From: HGM04593 sp045612305
Lineage (GTDB): Bacteria; Bacteroidota; Bacteroidia; Bacteroidales; Bacteroidaceae
DNA: 64,000 bases
NCBI GenBank assembly: GCA_045612305.1
Contig: JAZKYU010000051.1
Span: forward strand, 1-64,000
Direction: 5' to 3'
In this document: one piece after another, positions 23,962-33,346 of the stretch
Numbering within the stretch: the stretch's first letter is position 1
Layout of the letters: each line of letters begins with the position of its first letter
The notes under the pieces: model-generated
What the model was told of the DNA's origin: nothing
The model's input: the letters and a program-made list of their open reading frames with translations, nothing else
Database searches by the model: none
Translations under genes and position numbers: made by a program

Positions 23962-24074
23962 AACTTTTTCTTCTTAAATCGCACCATCGGGCAAAGAGCC
24001 CTAATATTCACTCAAAACTTGTGCAAGTTACAAGTTTTTTTCCGAATAAGGAGTATTTTAAAAGGAAAAAGTAA

Positions 24075-25127
24075 TTAAAAAGGATAATCGCCACGGCTGT
24101 AGTCTATGTGGTAGCCTATAGCCTGAAGGCGTTTTTCGAGCAGAGCAAGCTGCTGCGCCGACTCGCTACCGTGGCTCTTTTTATTATTATATATGGAATA
24201 CTTGTCGCGCACGGCAAGAGGCGAGAGGTTGGGCATAACCACGTTGGCGCCGGCAAGTATGCCACGCTCCACGCCGTCGGGCAAGAGTGTGGAGAGAGCG
24301 GTTGTAGCAGGGAGCAACACCTTGGGAAAGAGCAAACGCAAGAGGGAGTAAAGAAAAAGGGTGAGATGGGCGCTGCCTGCCGGTTGCTGCTCAAAAGGCG
24401 TGCCTGCAGCGGGGATAAAAGGCCCCACGCCTATCATCTGCGGCCGAAGTTCCTGCAAAAAAAGTATATCCTCTACAATATTTTCTATAGTCTGCCCGGG
24501 AGAGCCTATCATCATACCGCTACCCACTTGATAGCCAAATTCGCGCAATGTAAAAAGAGAAGCGCGGCGATTTTCGGCACTCATAGTCGAGGGGTGCAGG
24601 TGGGCATAGTGGGCGTCGTTGCGCGTTTCGTGACGCAGAAGATAACGCGTGGCACCCGCCTCGAGAAAAGCCTTGTAGGCCTCTTTACTACGCTCGCCCA
24701 CCGAGAGGGTTATAGCTTTGTGGGGGAACTCGGCGTGAATGGCGGCAACAACATCGGCTATGAAGGCGTCGTTTTGCTGCGGGTCTTCGCCACCCTGCAA
24801 CACAAAGGTGTTAAACCCTAGCGACGCGCCCTCGCGACAAGAGGAGAGGATATCGTCTTTCGAGAGTCGGTAGCGACTAGCTGCTTTGTTGGCACAGCGC
24901 AAACCACAATATAAACAGTTGTTGCGGCAAAACGAGCTTATCTCAACAAGGCCGCGCACATACACCCCCTTGCCAAAAATGCGAGCCGATGTTTCACGAG
25001 CTTTTTCGGCAAGTAAACTTTGCTCCTCCTCGCCGTAAGAAGAGAGGAGAGTGTACAAGGCCTGCCGTTCCACTTTTTCACCCGAAATTATGCGGCTCAC
25101 AAGTGATGAAAACTCGTTTTTATTCAT
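24075..25127 (-). CDS. hydE: [FeFe] hydrogenase maturase HydE (radical SAM)
   Basis: A 350-aa BioB-like radical SAM protein. The cluster motif CRNNCLYC lies near residue 55, and TIM-barrel strings LQGGEDPQQ and GSGMMIGSPGQT follow. HydE makes the dithiolate bridge precursor of the H-cluster. I chose ATG 25127 rather than 25151 because a perfect promoter box at 25157-25164 would start transcription near 25150. The gene is divergent from the hydrogenase gene, so the control region between them may serve both. Confidence 0.92.
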   Translation of the reverse strand: MNKNEFSSLVSRIISGEKVERQALYTLLSSYGEEEQSLLAEKARETSARIFGKGVYVRGLVEISSFCRNNCLYCGLRCANKAASRYRLSKDDILSSCREGASLGFNTFVLQGGEDPQQNDAFIADVVAAIHAEFPHKAITLSVGERSKEAYKAFLEAGATRYLLRHETRNDAHYAHLHPSTMSAENRRASLFTLREFGYQVGSGMMIGSPGQTIENIVEDILFLQELRPQMIGVGPFIPAAGTPFEQQPAGSAHLTLFLYSLLRLLFPKVLLPATTALSTLLPDGVERGILAGANVVMPNLSPLAVRDKYSIYNNKKSHGSESAQQLALLEKRLQAIGYHIDYSRGDYPF

Positions 25128-25156
25128 TTTTTTGTCGTTCGCAGTAAACATTAGTG

Positions 25157-25164
25157 CAAAATTA
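25157..25164 (-). promoter_or_regulatory. -7 promoter box of the hydEGF operon
   Basis: On the minus strand TAATTTTG, a perfect TAnnTTTG box, 29 bases before ATG 25127. Confidence 0.55.
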
Positions 25165-25289
25165 CAAGAAAGTATATTTTTTTTAGCTATTTTTACGGCA
25201 AATTTGCAAATAACTAATTCTTTGCCGGCAAAAGAGGTAAAGAGAACACGAAATAAACAATACGGAATTAAAACAAAAACAGATATACT

Positions 25290-26729
25290 ATGGCATATAA
25301 TAACAATGTTATGTTTGTAAGATACCGTCTATTGGCAGAGTTGGTAGCTATGTGGAAAAACAACGAGTTGGTTGAAAAAATCGACCGTCTCCCCTACCTT
25401 CTGCACCCACGTAATCAAAAGCCTCAAGGTCGTTGTTGCGTCCACAAGGAGCGCGCAGTGACCAAGTACAAAACCATGGCAATGCTCGGCTTTTCGATGA
25501 AAGACGAGGTTGACGAGATTGACACGCTGAAAACATACGCCGAGCGTATGATGGAGCGTGAGAACATCTCAACCGACAAGGACATCTTGCACGTGATGGA
25601 CGAGGCTTGCTCTTCTTGTATCAAGACAAACTACGAGGTTTCTAACCTTTGTAGAGGTTGTGCAGCACGCCCTTGTTACACAAACTGCCCCAAAGATGCC
25701 ATAACATATGACAACGATGGCAAGGCGCACATCGACCACACAAAGTGTATAAGCTGCGGTAAGTGTCACCAGGTGTGCCCCTACCACGCAATTATATATA
25801 TGCCCGTGCCCTGCGAGGAGGCGTGCCCCGTGAAAGCTATCTCGAAAGACGAGTACGGCGTGGAGCACATCGACCCTGAAAAGTGTATCTACTGCGGTAA
25901 GTGCTTGAACGCCTGCCCCTTCGGTGCTATCTTCGACAAGTGCGAGGTTTTCGACGTGCTGAAGCGTATACGTGGCGGCGAGAAAGTTATAGCTATGGTA
26001 GCTCCCTCGGTGCTCGCACAATTTGGACAGCCCAGCGAGCAAGTTTACGGCGCGCTCAAAGCTATCGGCTTTAGCGATGTTATCGAGGTTGCCTACGGTG
26101 CCGAAGAGACTATACGCCGCGAGAGCGAGGAGCTCAAAGAGAAGATTGAGGAAGGCGCTGCATTTATGACAACAAGTTGCTGCCCCGCATATGTAAACCT
26201 TGCACGCAAACACATACCCGACCTCGTGAAGTATGTATCGTCTACAGGCTCACCTATGCACTACACTGCAAAATATGCCAAAGAGAAGTACCCCAACTGT
26301 GTAACAGTATTTGTTTCTCCCTGTGCTTCGAAGAAAGCCGAGGGTATGGGCGACGATAACGTAGACTTTGTATGGACCTTCCGTGAGCTCGACGCAGTTA
26401 TTCAAGGTATGGGTGTCGACATAGAGACCTCTATGCCCTACACACCCGCCGAGAGCGCTTGCAAGGATGCACACAACTTTGCAAAAACAGCAGGTGTGTT
26501 CACTGCGGTTAAGAACTATATTGGCGAGGCCGACCTCGAGGGTACTGTCATCGCCGACCTCAACAAGAAGAACATCGCCCTGTTGAGAGCATACGCAAAA
26601 ACCGGCAAGTGCCCCACAAAGATGGTGGAGGTTATGTCGTGCCCCGGCGGTTGCATCACAGGCCCCTGCTCTTGCAGCGAGGGTGGCGAGGCTTCGAGAA
26701 GATTTGAGGCTGAGGTTAAACGCAAGTAA
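25290..26729 (+). CDS. [FeFe] hydrogenase, group-B-like, with ferredoxin-type N terminus
   Basis: A 479-aa monomeric hydrogenase. The N-terminal part has a Cys-rich patch (CSSCIKTN..CRGCAARPCYTNC) and two 4Fe-4S motifs, CISCGKCHQVCP and CIYCGKCLNACP (residues about 150-215). H-cluster motifs are TSCCPAY (L1, about 293), SPCASKKAE (L2) and EVMSCPGGCITG (L3). TSCCPA(Y/F) with serine instead of the Met of MPC in L2 points to group B rather than classical group A. It reduces protons or oxidises H2 with ferredoxin as partner, probably disposing of electrons in fermentation. Maturases HydE, HydG and HydF are encoded divergently next to it. Confidence 0.93.
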   Translation: MAYNNNVMFVRYRLLAELVAMWKNNELVEKIDRLPYLLHPRNQKPQGRCCVHKERAVTKYKTMAMLGFSMKDEVDEIDTLKTYAERMMERENISTDKDILHVMDEACSSCIKTNYEVSNLCRGCAARPCYTNCPKDAITYDNDGKAHIDHTKCISCGKCHQVCPYHAIIYMPVPCEEACPVKAISKDEYGVEHIDPEKCIYCGKCLNACPFGAIFDKCEVFDVLKRIRGGEKVIAMVAPSVLAQFGQPSEQVYGALKAIGFSDVIEVAYGAEETIRRESEELKEKIEEGAAFMTTSCCPAYVNLARKHIPDLVKYVSSTGSPMHYTAKYAKEKYPNCVTVFVSPCASKKAEGMGDDNVDFVWTFRELDAVIQGMGVDIETSMPYTPAESACKDAHNFAKTAGVFTAVKNYIGEADLEGTVIADLNKKNIALLRAYAKTGKCPTKMVEVMSCPGGCITGPCSCSEGGEASRRFEAEVKRK

Positions 26730-26759
26730 CACAAAACCCGAAGAGGACAAGAGGAGAAG

Positions 26760-27722
26760 ATGATAGAGCGTCACATAATACTCGAAGGGCTCGACCCCGT
26801 TGGTTTCTACGGAGCCAACAACATACACCTGCAGATGCTCAAGCGCCTGCACCCCAAGCTCCGTATCGTGGCACGCGACAACGTGATAAAGGCCATAGGA
26901 GACGAGGAAGAGCTCGAGCGCTTCTACAAAATTGTGGAGTTGCTCATAGAGTATTGCATAAAATATAACAGCCTTAACGAAGAGGCCATAATAGACGCCG
27001 TTAACGGCAAAAAGGCCAGCAAAGGCAACGACAGCAACGTCATCGTCTACAACATAAACGGCAAGCCCATCTACCCCCGCAGCGAAAACCAGTGTCGCTT
27101 GGTCGAGGAGTTCAAGAAGAACGACATGCTCTTTGCGGTGGGCCCCGCCGGTACAGGTAAAACCTACACGGCTATAGCCCTTGCCGTGCGCGCGCTAAAG
27201 AACAAGGAGATAAGAAAAATAATATTGAGCCGCCCCGCAGTTGAGGCCGGCGAAAAACTAGGTTTCTTGCCCGGAGATATGCGCGACAAGATAGACCCCT
27301 ACCTGCAACCACTCTACGATGCTCTGGAAGATATGGTACCTATGGCCAAACTTAAAGAGTATATGGAGATGAACGTGATACAGATAGCACCTCTTGCCTT
27401 TATGCGTGGCCGCACGCTGAACGACGCTATAGTAATACTCGACGAGGCGCAGAACACTACCCCGCAGCAAATCAAGATGTTCCTCACCCGCATGGGCAAC
27501 AACACCAAGATGATTATAACGGGCGACCTCACACAGATAGACCTGCCCCAACAACAGACATCGGGCCTTGTGCAAGCAACAAAGATATTGAAAGATGTAA
27601 AAGGTATAGGTTTTGTTAACTTGTGCAAAAAGGATATCGTGCGCCACAAGTTGGTTACACGCATAGTTGACGCGTACGAGAGTTACGAAAAGAAGATAAA
27701 AGAGGAAAAACAGAACAAATAA
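26760..27722 (+). CDS. phoH: PhoH-family ATPase
   Basis: A 320-aa P-loop ATPase of the PhoH/YbeZ type. Walker A GPAGTGKTYTA near residue 130, the RPAVEAGEKLGFLPGD motif typical of PhoH, and Walker B AIVILDEAQNT near 230. The N-terminal part (1-80) has a KH-like RNA-binding region as in YbeZ, which acts with the endoribonuclease YbeY in rRNA processing. ybeY is not in the window. It follows the hydrogenase by 30 bases and precedes purC by 11, so read-through from the hydrogenase promoter is possible. Confidence 0.92.
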   Translation: MIERHIILEGLDPVGFYGANNIHLQMLKRLHPKLRIVARDNVIKAIGDEEELERFYKIVELLIEYCIKYNSLNEEAIIDAVNGKKASKGNDSNVIVYNINGKPIYPRSENQCRLVEEFKKNDMLFAVGPAGTGKTYTAIALAVRALKNKEIRKIILSRPAVEAGEKLGFLPGDMRDKIDPYLQPLYDALEDMVPMAKLKEYMEMNVIQIAPLAFMRGRTLNDAIVILDEAQNTTPQQIKMFLTRMGNNTKMIITGDLTQIDLPQQQTSGLVQATKILKDVKGIGFVNLCKKDIVRHKLVTRIVDAYESYEKKIKEEKQNK

Positions 27723-27733
27723 ACATATAAATT

Positions 27734-28678
27734 ATGGCAAAAGCATTAACAAACACCGAATTTCATTTTAAGAAACAAAAAAGCGTATACCACGGTAAAG
27801 TACGCGATGTATACGATATAGACAACGACAAGCTCATTATGGTTGCAACAGACCGTATATCGGCTTTCGACGTGGTGTTGCCCAAAGGCATCCCCTTCAA
27901 AGGACAGGTGCTCAACCAGATTGCATCGACCTTCCTCGACGCTACCGCCGATATAGTACCCAACTGGAAGCTTGCCACACCCGACCCTATGGTTACAGTG
28001 GGCCTAAAGTGCGAGGGTTTCAAGGTAGAGATGATTATACGTGGTTACCTCACAGGTAGCGCGTGGAGAGAGTACAAGAACGGTTGTCGCTCGCTCTGCG
28101 GTGTTGCCCTCCCCGAGGGTATGCGCGAGAACGAGAAGTTCCCCACTCCCATCATAACCCCCACAACAAAAGCCGATGCAGGTCACGACGAAAACATTTC
28201 GAAAGAGGAGATTATAGCTCAAGGTATCGTGAGCAAGGAAGACTATGAGTTGATGGAAAAATACACCTACGCACTCTTTGAGCGCGGCACACAGATGGCT
28301 GCCGAGAAGGGCCTTATCCTCGTAGACACTAAATACGAGTTTGGCAAGCGCGACGGAAAAATCTACCTCATCGACGAAATTCACACTCCCGACTCTTCGC
28401 GTTACTTCTACGCCGAGGGTTACGAGGAGAAGTTCGAGAAGGGAGAGCCCCAGAAACAGTTGTCGAAAGAATTTGTGCGTCAGTGGCTCATAGAGAACGG
28501 TTTTATGGGACGCGAGGGCGAGCAGGTGCCCGAGATGACCGACGAGTATGTAAACAGCGTTTCGGAGCGTTACATAGAGCTTTACGAGCACATCGTGGGC
28601 AAGCCCTTTGTAAAGGGAGAAACCGACCACATAGACGACCGCATTAAGCAGAACATTAAAGATTACCTCGGTTGCTAA
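27734..28678 (+). CDS. purC: Phosphoribosylaminoimidazole-succinocarboxamide synthase
   Basis: A 314-aa SAICAR synthetase, joining CAIR with aspartate using ATP in purine synthesis. Family strings seen: GKVRDVYDIDNDKLIMVATDR, SAFDVVLP, RGYLTGSAWREY and the late EIHTPDSSRYFY. Length is that of the longer form of the family. The stop precedes a long hairpin; no other pur gene is nearby. Confidence 0.96.
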   Translation: MAKALTNTEFHFKKQKSVYHGKVRDVYDIDNDKLIMVATDRISAFDVVLPKGIPFKGQVLNQIASTFLDATADIVPNWKLATPDPMVTVGLKCEGFKVEMIIRGYLTGSAWREYKNGCRSLCGVALPEGMRENEKFPTPIITPTTKADAGHDENISKEEIIAQGIVSKEDYELMEKYTYALFERGTQMAAEKGLILVDTKYEFGKRDGKIYLIDEIHTPDSSRYFYAEGYEEKFEKGEPQKQLSKEFVRQWLIENGFMGREGEQVPEMTDEYVNSVSERYIELYEHIVGKPFVKGETDHIDDRIKQNIKDYLGC

Positions 28679-28707
28679 AAAGCCCCGCAGTAAATTATAA
28701 AAAAGAA

Positions 28708-28745
28708 AAGAGGTTGTGCCCGGATTACTTTCGGCACAACCTCTT
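28708..28745. terminator. Hairpin between purC and aroE
   Basis: AAGAGGTTGTGCC pairs perfectly with GGCACAACCTCTT around a 12-base loop. The T-run is weak on the plus strand, stronger on the minus. Confidence 0.55.
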
Positions 28746-28765
28746 GAAATTTACAAAACATATTT

Positions 28766-29518
28766 ATGGAGAAAAAAGAGTACGGAATAATTGGCTTCCC
28801 TTTAGGGCAATCGGCCTCACCCGCCTTCTTCAACAAGAAATTTGCCAACGAAGGGATAAACGCCGAGTACCTACCTTTTGAGATTAAGAGCATTGAGGAG
28901 CTGCCCGAGATTATAAAAAAGCACCCAACCTTGCAAGGCTTCAACGTAACTATCCCCTACAAATTGCAGGTTATGAAGTACCTAGAGGCTTTGAGCCCCG
29001 CTGCGCAGGAGATACAAGCTGTGAATGTGGTGAAGGTGCAACGCGACGCCGACGGCACCCCTCGCCTCTACGGGCACAACAGCGACGTTATAGGCTTTAC
29101 CCGCTCGCTTGAGCCGCTTGTGAAAGGCCGACACACAAAAGCCCTCATCTTGGGCACAGGAGGTGTTTCTAAAGCCGTGGCCTACTCGCTCGCACAACTT
29201 GGTATTGAGTATATCTTTGTATCGCGCAAAGCAAGCAAGAACGCTATAGCCTATGAGCAGCTCACCGAAGAGATTATGCGCACACACACGCTCATCGTCA
29301 ACTGCACACCGCTTGGGATGGTTGGGCACGGTGTAGACCTATGCCCCGATATACCCTATGAGCGACTAAGCGACAAGCACCTCCTCTACGACATAGTGTA
29401 TAACCCCGAGAACACCCTCTTCCTGCAAAAAGGGGCAGCGCAAGGTGCTGCCACAAAAAGCGGTTACGAGATGTGGTACCTGCAAGCGCTTGCGTCGTGG
29501 GAGATTTGGAATAAGTAA
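28766..29518 (+). CDS. aroE: Shikimate dehydrogenase
   Basis: A 250-aa enzyme that reduces 3-dehydroshikimate with NADPH in chorismate synthesis. Shikimate-binding SxS-type motif LGQSASPAFFN at the N terminus, catalytic-lysine motif NVTIPYK near residue 62, GHNSDVIGF near 98, and nucleotide-binding GTGGVSKAV near 125. Slightly shorter than E. coli AroE (272), usual for this group. The start is 21 bases after the hairpin at 28708-28745. A strong terminator follows. Confidence 0.93.
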   Translation: MEKKEYGIIGFPLGQSASPAFFNKKFANEGINAEYLPFEIKSIEELPEIIKKHPTLQGFNVTIPYKLQVMKYLEALSPAAQEIQAVNVVKVQRDADGTPRLYGHNSDVIGFTRSLEPLVKGRHTKALILGTGGVSKAVAYSLAQLGIEYIFVSRKASKNAIAYEQLTEEIMRTHTLIVNCTPLGMVGHGVDLCPDIPYERLSDKHLLYDIVYNPENTLFLQKGAAQGAATKSGYEMWYLQALASWEIWNK

Positions 29519-29528
29519 AAAAGGAATA

Positions 29529-29575
29529 CTTATATTAAAGGCCGAAGCAAGAAATGCTTCGGCCTTTAATATAAG
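29529..29575. terminator. Bidirectional terminator between convergent aroE and the RSH gene
   Basis: A perfect 21-bp stem whose arms include AAAGGCCGAAGCA and TGCTTCGGCCTTT around a 5-base loop, flanked by AT-rich ends in both directions. Confidence 0.85.
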
Positions 29576-29592
29576 CAGGAAATTTGCACTCA

Positions 29593-31458
29593 CTACTCTA
29601 TTCTCTGGCTCACCTCGTCAACGCCCTCTATTTGAGAAACGCTTGCGATAACCTCTTGCAACTCGGCCGAAGAGTGCACCGAGAATACAACCGAGCAGTT
29701 AACAATCTCGTCGTGGCACTCGGTGTGCAAGTGTAGCAAAGAGAGTTTGAGTTTGTTTGTTATGCAATCGATGAGGTCTATGAGCAGGTGATAGCGGTCT
29801 ACAGCTACGATGTTCACATTTACGGGGTAGAGAAAATCGGCATCTTCCTCAAAATTTACAGCCACGATATCGTCGCCACGTTGCGAAGCGAGGCGTATGG
29901 CCGACTTACAGTCGCGACGGTGCACCTTTATGTTGCCTTTATCGTCGACAAAACCTATAACCTCGTCACCGGGCAAGGGGTGGCAATTCTCGCAGCGCTC
30001 ATAAGGAAGCTTGCGTTGCTTGTTGAGCAAGCGGTTGAGGTGAGACTTTGCTTTGTATGTCGAAACGTGCTGCAACCAGTCGGCCTTGGGCTCTACGCTT
30101 GGGTTGTGGCCTATCTCCACACAGTCGCCGCGCTTGAGCACGGTTTTCACAGAGCTGAGAGTACCGTTTATGCGAGCATACTGGGCGTGAGCACCAAGCT
30201 CGCTATGTATCTCAAAGGCAAAATCGAGAGCAGTGGCACCTGTGGGGAGTATTATGCAGTTACCTTTGGGGGTGAAGACCATAATATCGTCGTTATAGAA
30301 AGACGATGTTACACCCTCCATAAACTCTACCTCTTTGCCGTGGTGAGCTATATCCTGCAGGAGCAACTTGAACTTTTCGAGCCAATTAGTGATGTTTGTT
30401 TCAGAACTTTCGGCTACGCAACCAAATTGCGACTTACGCACCATGCGCTCCGATGATATGTGTACCTCTTCCCACACACCCTGCTCGGTGAGCAGCTTGA
30501 GGTGGAAACTTTGATAGCCGTTTTCCTTGGGAGAGTCTATAAAGTTGGCCACAGAGCCCGGTTTCTCCTTGAAGCGGTCGGTGAGCATAGAGTATATTTT
30601 AAGGCTCATATCCTTCTCGGAGTAGTCGTGTGTGTTGGGGTATATTATGCGCAAGTAGAACTTACCCTCGACGTGGCGAAAGTCGCAGCCCGACGCGTGC
30701 ATCTTTTTCCATGTGCTGTAAGGGCCACGGCAACAAATCTCGGTGCGTCCCATATAAATTCCGTTATTTTGCAACATCTCCTCTATGGTTTGCATAAAGG
30801 TTTTGAGTGCTGCTTCTTTTTTTGTCTGCTCCTCAAGGAGTAGATTGTCGAGCAAGGCATATTCTCGGGGACAACGATAGCGGAACGATAGGTTTTCGAG
30901 CTCGCGTTTTATGTGATAGAGCCCCAAGCGATGGGCAAGAGGGGCATAAAAGTAATCGGTTTCTCCGGCTATCTTCATCTGCTTGTCGGGGCGCATACTG
31001 TTGAGCGTACGCATATTGTGCAAACGGTCGGATAGTTTTATGAGCAGAGCGCGTATGTCGTAGTGAATAGAGTCGAGCATCTGCTTGTAGTTGTCTATCT
31101 GCTTAGACGCATCGTAGTGTTGTTTCTTTTTCTTTGTGATTACATTCACAAGAAAAGCCACATCGGCACCATAACGCGCCTCTATGTCCTCTATGGTTGT
31201 GGGGGTATCCTCTACCACGTCGTGCAAAAAGGCGGCAATAATGGGGTTGGCTCCCAGGCGCAACTCCTCGGCCACAATGCGCGCAACAGCTATGGGGTGC
31301 ACTATGTATGGCTCGCCCGACTTGCGCTGTTGCTCCTTGTGGGCCTCTTTTGCAAACTCGTAGGCATCTTTTATGCGTGCAATATCTTCGTTCGAAAGAC
31401 GGCGCGACAGCGTGGTGAGCAACTCTTCAACACCTTTATCTATTTCGACATATTCCAT
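29593..31458 (-). CDS. RelA/SpoT-family (p)ppGpp enzyme, hydrolase domain intact, synthetase domain altered
   Basis: A 621-aa RSH protein. The HD hydrolase domain (about 1-190) is complete: YIVHPIAVA, AAFLHDVVEDT, LIKLSDRLHNMRT. The synthetase region (about 235-360) keeps NGYQSFH but differs at usually fixed places: RGPYSTWKKM for RxKxxYSIxxKM, GKFYLRII for DLxAxRII (Asp lost), SVANFI for RFKDYI, EVHISS for EVQIRT. A TGS domain (IMVFTPKGNCIILPTGAT) and a C-terminal ACT-like domain follow. I infer a SpoT-like protein that mainly degrades (p)ppGpp; residues must be aligned to confirm. It is monocistronic and convergent with aroE. Confidence 0.85.
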   Translation of the reverse strand: MEYVEIDKGVEELLTTLSRRLSNEDIARIKDAYEFAKEAHKEQQRKSGEPYIVHPIAVARIVAEELRLGANPIIAAFLHDVVEDTPTTIEDIEARYGADVAFLVNVITKKKKQHYDASKQIDNYKQMLDSIHYDIRALLIKLSDRLHNMRTLNSMRPDKQMKIAGETDYFYAPLAHRLGLYHIKRELENLSFRYRCPREYALLDNLLLEEQTKKEAALKTFMQTIEEMLQNNGIYMGRTEICCRGPYSTWKKMHASGCDFRHVEGKFYLRIIYPNTHDYSEKDMSLKIYSMLTDRFKEKPGSVANFIDSPKENGYQSFHLKLLTEQGVWEEVHISSERMVRKSQFGCVAESSETNITNWLEKFKLLLQDIAHHGKEVEFMEGVTSSFYNDDIMVFTPKGNCIILPTGATALDFAFEIHSELGAHAQYARINGTLSSVKTVLKRGDCVEIGHNPSVEPKADWLQHVSTYKAKSHLNRLLNKQRKLPYERCENCHPLPGDEVIGFVDDKGNIKVHRRDCKSAIRLASQRGDDIVAVNFEEDADFLYPVNVNIVAVDRYHLLIDLIDCITNKLKLSLLHLHTECHDEIVNCSVVFSVHSSAELQEVIASVSQIEGVDEVSQRIE

Positions 31459-31668
31459 ATTCTTTCCTTATATTTGTTGCAACTATTGAACAAACATCGC
31501 TGCCTTGTTTATTGCTTGCGTGTTTGTCAAATGCAAATTTTGTGAATTTTTGTCAATATGCAAATAGTTTTATCCTTTTTTATCGGTTGCTTTTTCAAAA
31601 AAAGAGAAGTATGGCACCAACTATTAAATAATTTAAGCCTCTCGCTTCGCTTTTTCGCTATAATTTAT

Positions 31669-31676
31669 TAACTTTG
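31669..31676 (+). promoter_or_regulatory. -7 promoter box of pheS
   Basis: TAACTTTG, a perfect TAnnTTTG box, 64 bases before the start codon. The 282 bases between the RSH gene and pheS hold no other feature. Confidence 0.55.
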
Positions 31677-31740
31677 CAATCTTCGATTGCGAAAAAACAA
31701 GCAATTAAAATTTTAGAACAGGAAAACAACAAAAACAACT

Positions 31741-32760
31741 ATGATAGAACAGATAAATTCACTGCTCGAAGAGATTAAAGGAACAACCGCCACCAACGCC
31801 GAGGAGCTTGAGGGGTTGCGCTTGAAATATTTGAGCAAAAAAGGTTTGCTTAACAGCCTTATGGCGCAGTTCCGCGAGGTACCTGCCGAGCAAAAGAAAG
31901 AGGTTGGTATGAAGTTGAACGAGCTCAAGAATGCCGTTCAGGAGCACATCAACGCATTGAAAGAGGCCCTGGAGACAAGCGACGAGGAGCAATGCGAGAT
32001 AGACCTCACACGCCCCTCATACCCTGCTACACTTGGTACACGTCACCCCTTGACTATAGTTAAAAACGAGATTGTGGATATTTTTGCACGCCTCGGTTTT
32101 TCTATCGCAAACGGCCCCGAGGTTGAGGACGACTGGCACGTGTTCTCGTCGATGAACTTTGCCGACGACCACCCCGCACGCGATATGCAGGACACCTTCT
32201 TCATAGAAGCACACCCCGATATCATTCTGCGCACACACACCAGCAGCGTACAAAGCCGCGTGATGGAGACAAGCAAGCCCCCTATCCGCATTATAGCTCC
32301 CGGACGCGTTTACCGCAACGAGGCTATAAGCTACCGTGCGCACTGTTTCTTCCACCAATTAGAAGGTTTGTACATCGACAAAAACGTGTCGTTTACCGAC
32401 CTCAAGCAGGTGTTGTTGCTTTTTGCACAAGAGATGTTTGGAAAAGATACAAAGATACGCTTGCGCCCCTCGTACTTCCCCTTCACCGAGCCTAGCGCCG
32501 AGATGGACATAAGCTGTAACATCTGCGGTGGTAAGGGTTGCCCCTTCTGCAAGAACACCGGTTGGGTAGAAATTTTGGGTTGCGGTATGGTAGACCCCAA
32601 TGTGCTCGAACTTTGCGGCATAGACAGCAAAGAGTATTCGGGTTACGCATTCGGTATGGGTATCGAGCGCATCACAAACCTCAAATACCAAGTAAAAGAC
32701 TTGCGTCTCTTCAGCGAGAACGATGTTAGGTTCCTCAAGTTGTTCGAGAGCGCAAACTAA
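31741..32760 (+). CDS. pheS: Phenylalanine-tRNA ligase alpha subunit
   Basis: A 339-aa class II aminoacyl-tRNA synthetase catalytic subunit. N-terminal coiled coil (about 1-85), then motif 2 with FHQLEGLYID, the tetrad GAP-equivalent TEPSAEMDI, and motif 3 YAFGMGIERI near the C terminus. A Cys-rich insertion (CNICGGKGCPFC, about 258-269) is the zinc-binding element of bacterial PheS subsets. It charges tRNA-Phe with the beta subunit, which is not in the window. Confidence 0.97.
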   Translation: MIEQINSLLEEIKGTTATNAEELEGLRLKYLSKKGLLNSLMAQFREVPAEQKKEVGMKLNELKNAVQEHINALKEALETSDEEQCEIDLTRPSYPATLGTRHPLTIVKNEIVDIFARLGFSIANGPEVEDDWHVFSSMNFADDHPARDMQDTFFIEAHPDIILRTHTSSVQSRVMETSKPPIRIIAPGRVYRNEAISYRAHCFFHQLEGLYIDKNVSFTDLKQVLLLFAQEMFGKDTKIRLRPSYFPFTEPSAEMDISCNICGGKGCPFCKNTGWVEILGCGMVDPNVLELCGIDSKEYSGYAFGMGIERITNLKYQVKDLRLFSENDVRFLKLFESAN

Positions 32761-32778
32761 TAAAGAGAAAAAGAGTAA

Positions 32779-32813
32779 AAGTCGGCAATCGAGCATCGGT
32801 CGCCGGCTTTTTT
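32779..32813 (+). terminator. Terminator of pheS
   Basis: AAGTCGGC pairs with GCCGGCTT (one G-U) around a 15-base loop and is followed by T-run. Confidence 0.65.
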
Positions 32814-32839
32814 ACCAAATAAACACCTAATATATATTT

Positions 32840-33340
32840 ATGAGCACTACTATTCATCTTGTACGCCACGGCGAAACCGAAGAGAACGCACAAGGCTTGT
32901 TCCAAGGACAAACACCCGGACATCTGTCGGCAAAAGGAAAAGAGGAGGCTGCATCGTTGCGCCCCAGGCTTGCCGGTATGACGTTCGACGTCGTGCTGTG
33001 TAGCGACCTGCAGCGCTGCCTAGACACAGCAGCTATAGCCCTCGAGGGTATCGACTGCACGCTCATAAAAGAGCCTTTGTTGCGCGAGCGCGACTTGGGC
33101 AACCTCGCAGGCACTCCCATAAAAGGCGCCGTGCTCAACGAGACCGTGGAGACCGAGGATGCTATGAAAGAGAGAATACACCTTTTCATAGAGAAGGTGA
33201 AAGCAACATACCCTGGCAAGAGAGTGCTCGCCTTCAGTCACGGGTTTTTATGCCGCATTATGCAGGCCGAGATTGAGGGGGTTACACACCGCGATGTAAC
33301 GCTCATGGGCAACTGCGAGATAAGAACTTTTGTTGTATAA
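32840..33340 (+). CDS. Histidine phosphatase superfamily protein
   Basis: A 166-aa phosphoglycerate-mutase-like phosphatase. The catalytic LVRHGET is at residues 7-13 and the second His in AFSHGFLCR near residue 134; ERDLGNLAG is the acidic-loop motif. The short length points to a phosphatase of the CobC/PhoE type rather than a glycolytic mutase. The substrate is unknown. It is 6 bases upstream of nth and probably in one transcript with it. Confidence 0.85.
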   Translation: MSTTIHLVRHGETEENAQGLFQGQTPGHLSAKGKEEAASLRPRLAGMTFDVVLCSDLQRCLDTAAIALEGIDCTLIKEPLLRERDLGNLAGTPIKGAVLNETVETEDAMKERIHLFIEKVKATYPGKRVLAFSHGFLCRIMQAEIEGVTHRDVTLMGNCEIRTFVV

Positions 33341-33346
33341 GCAAAG

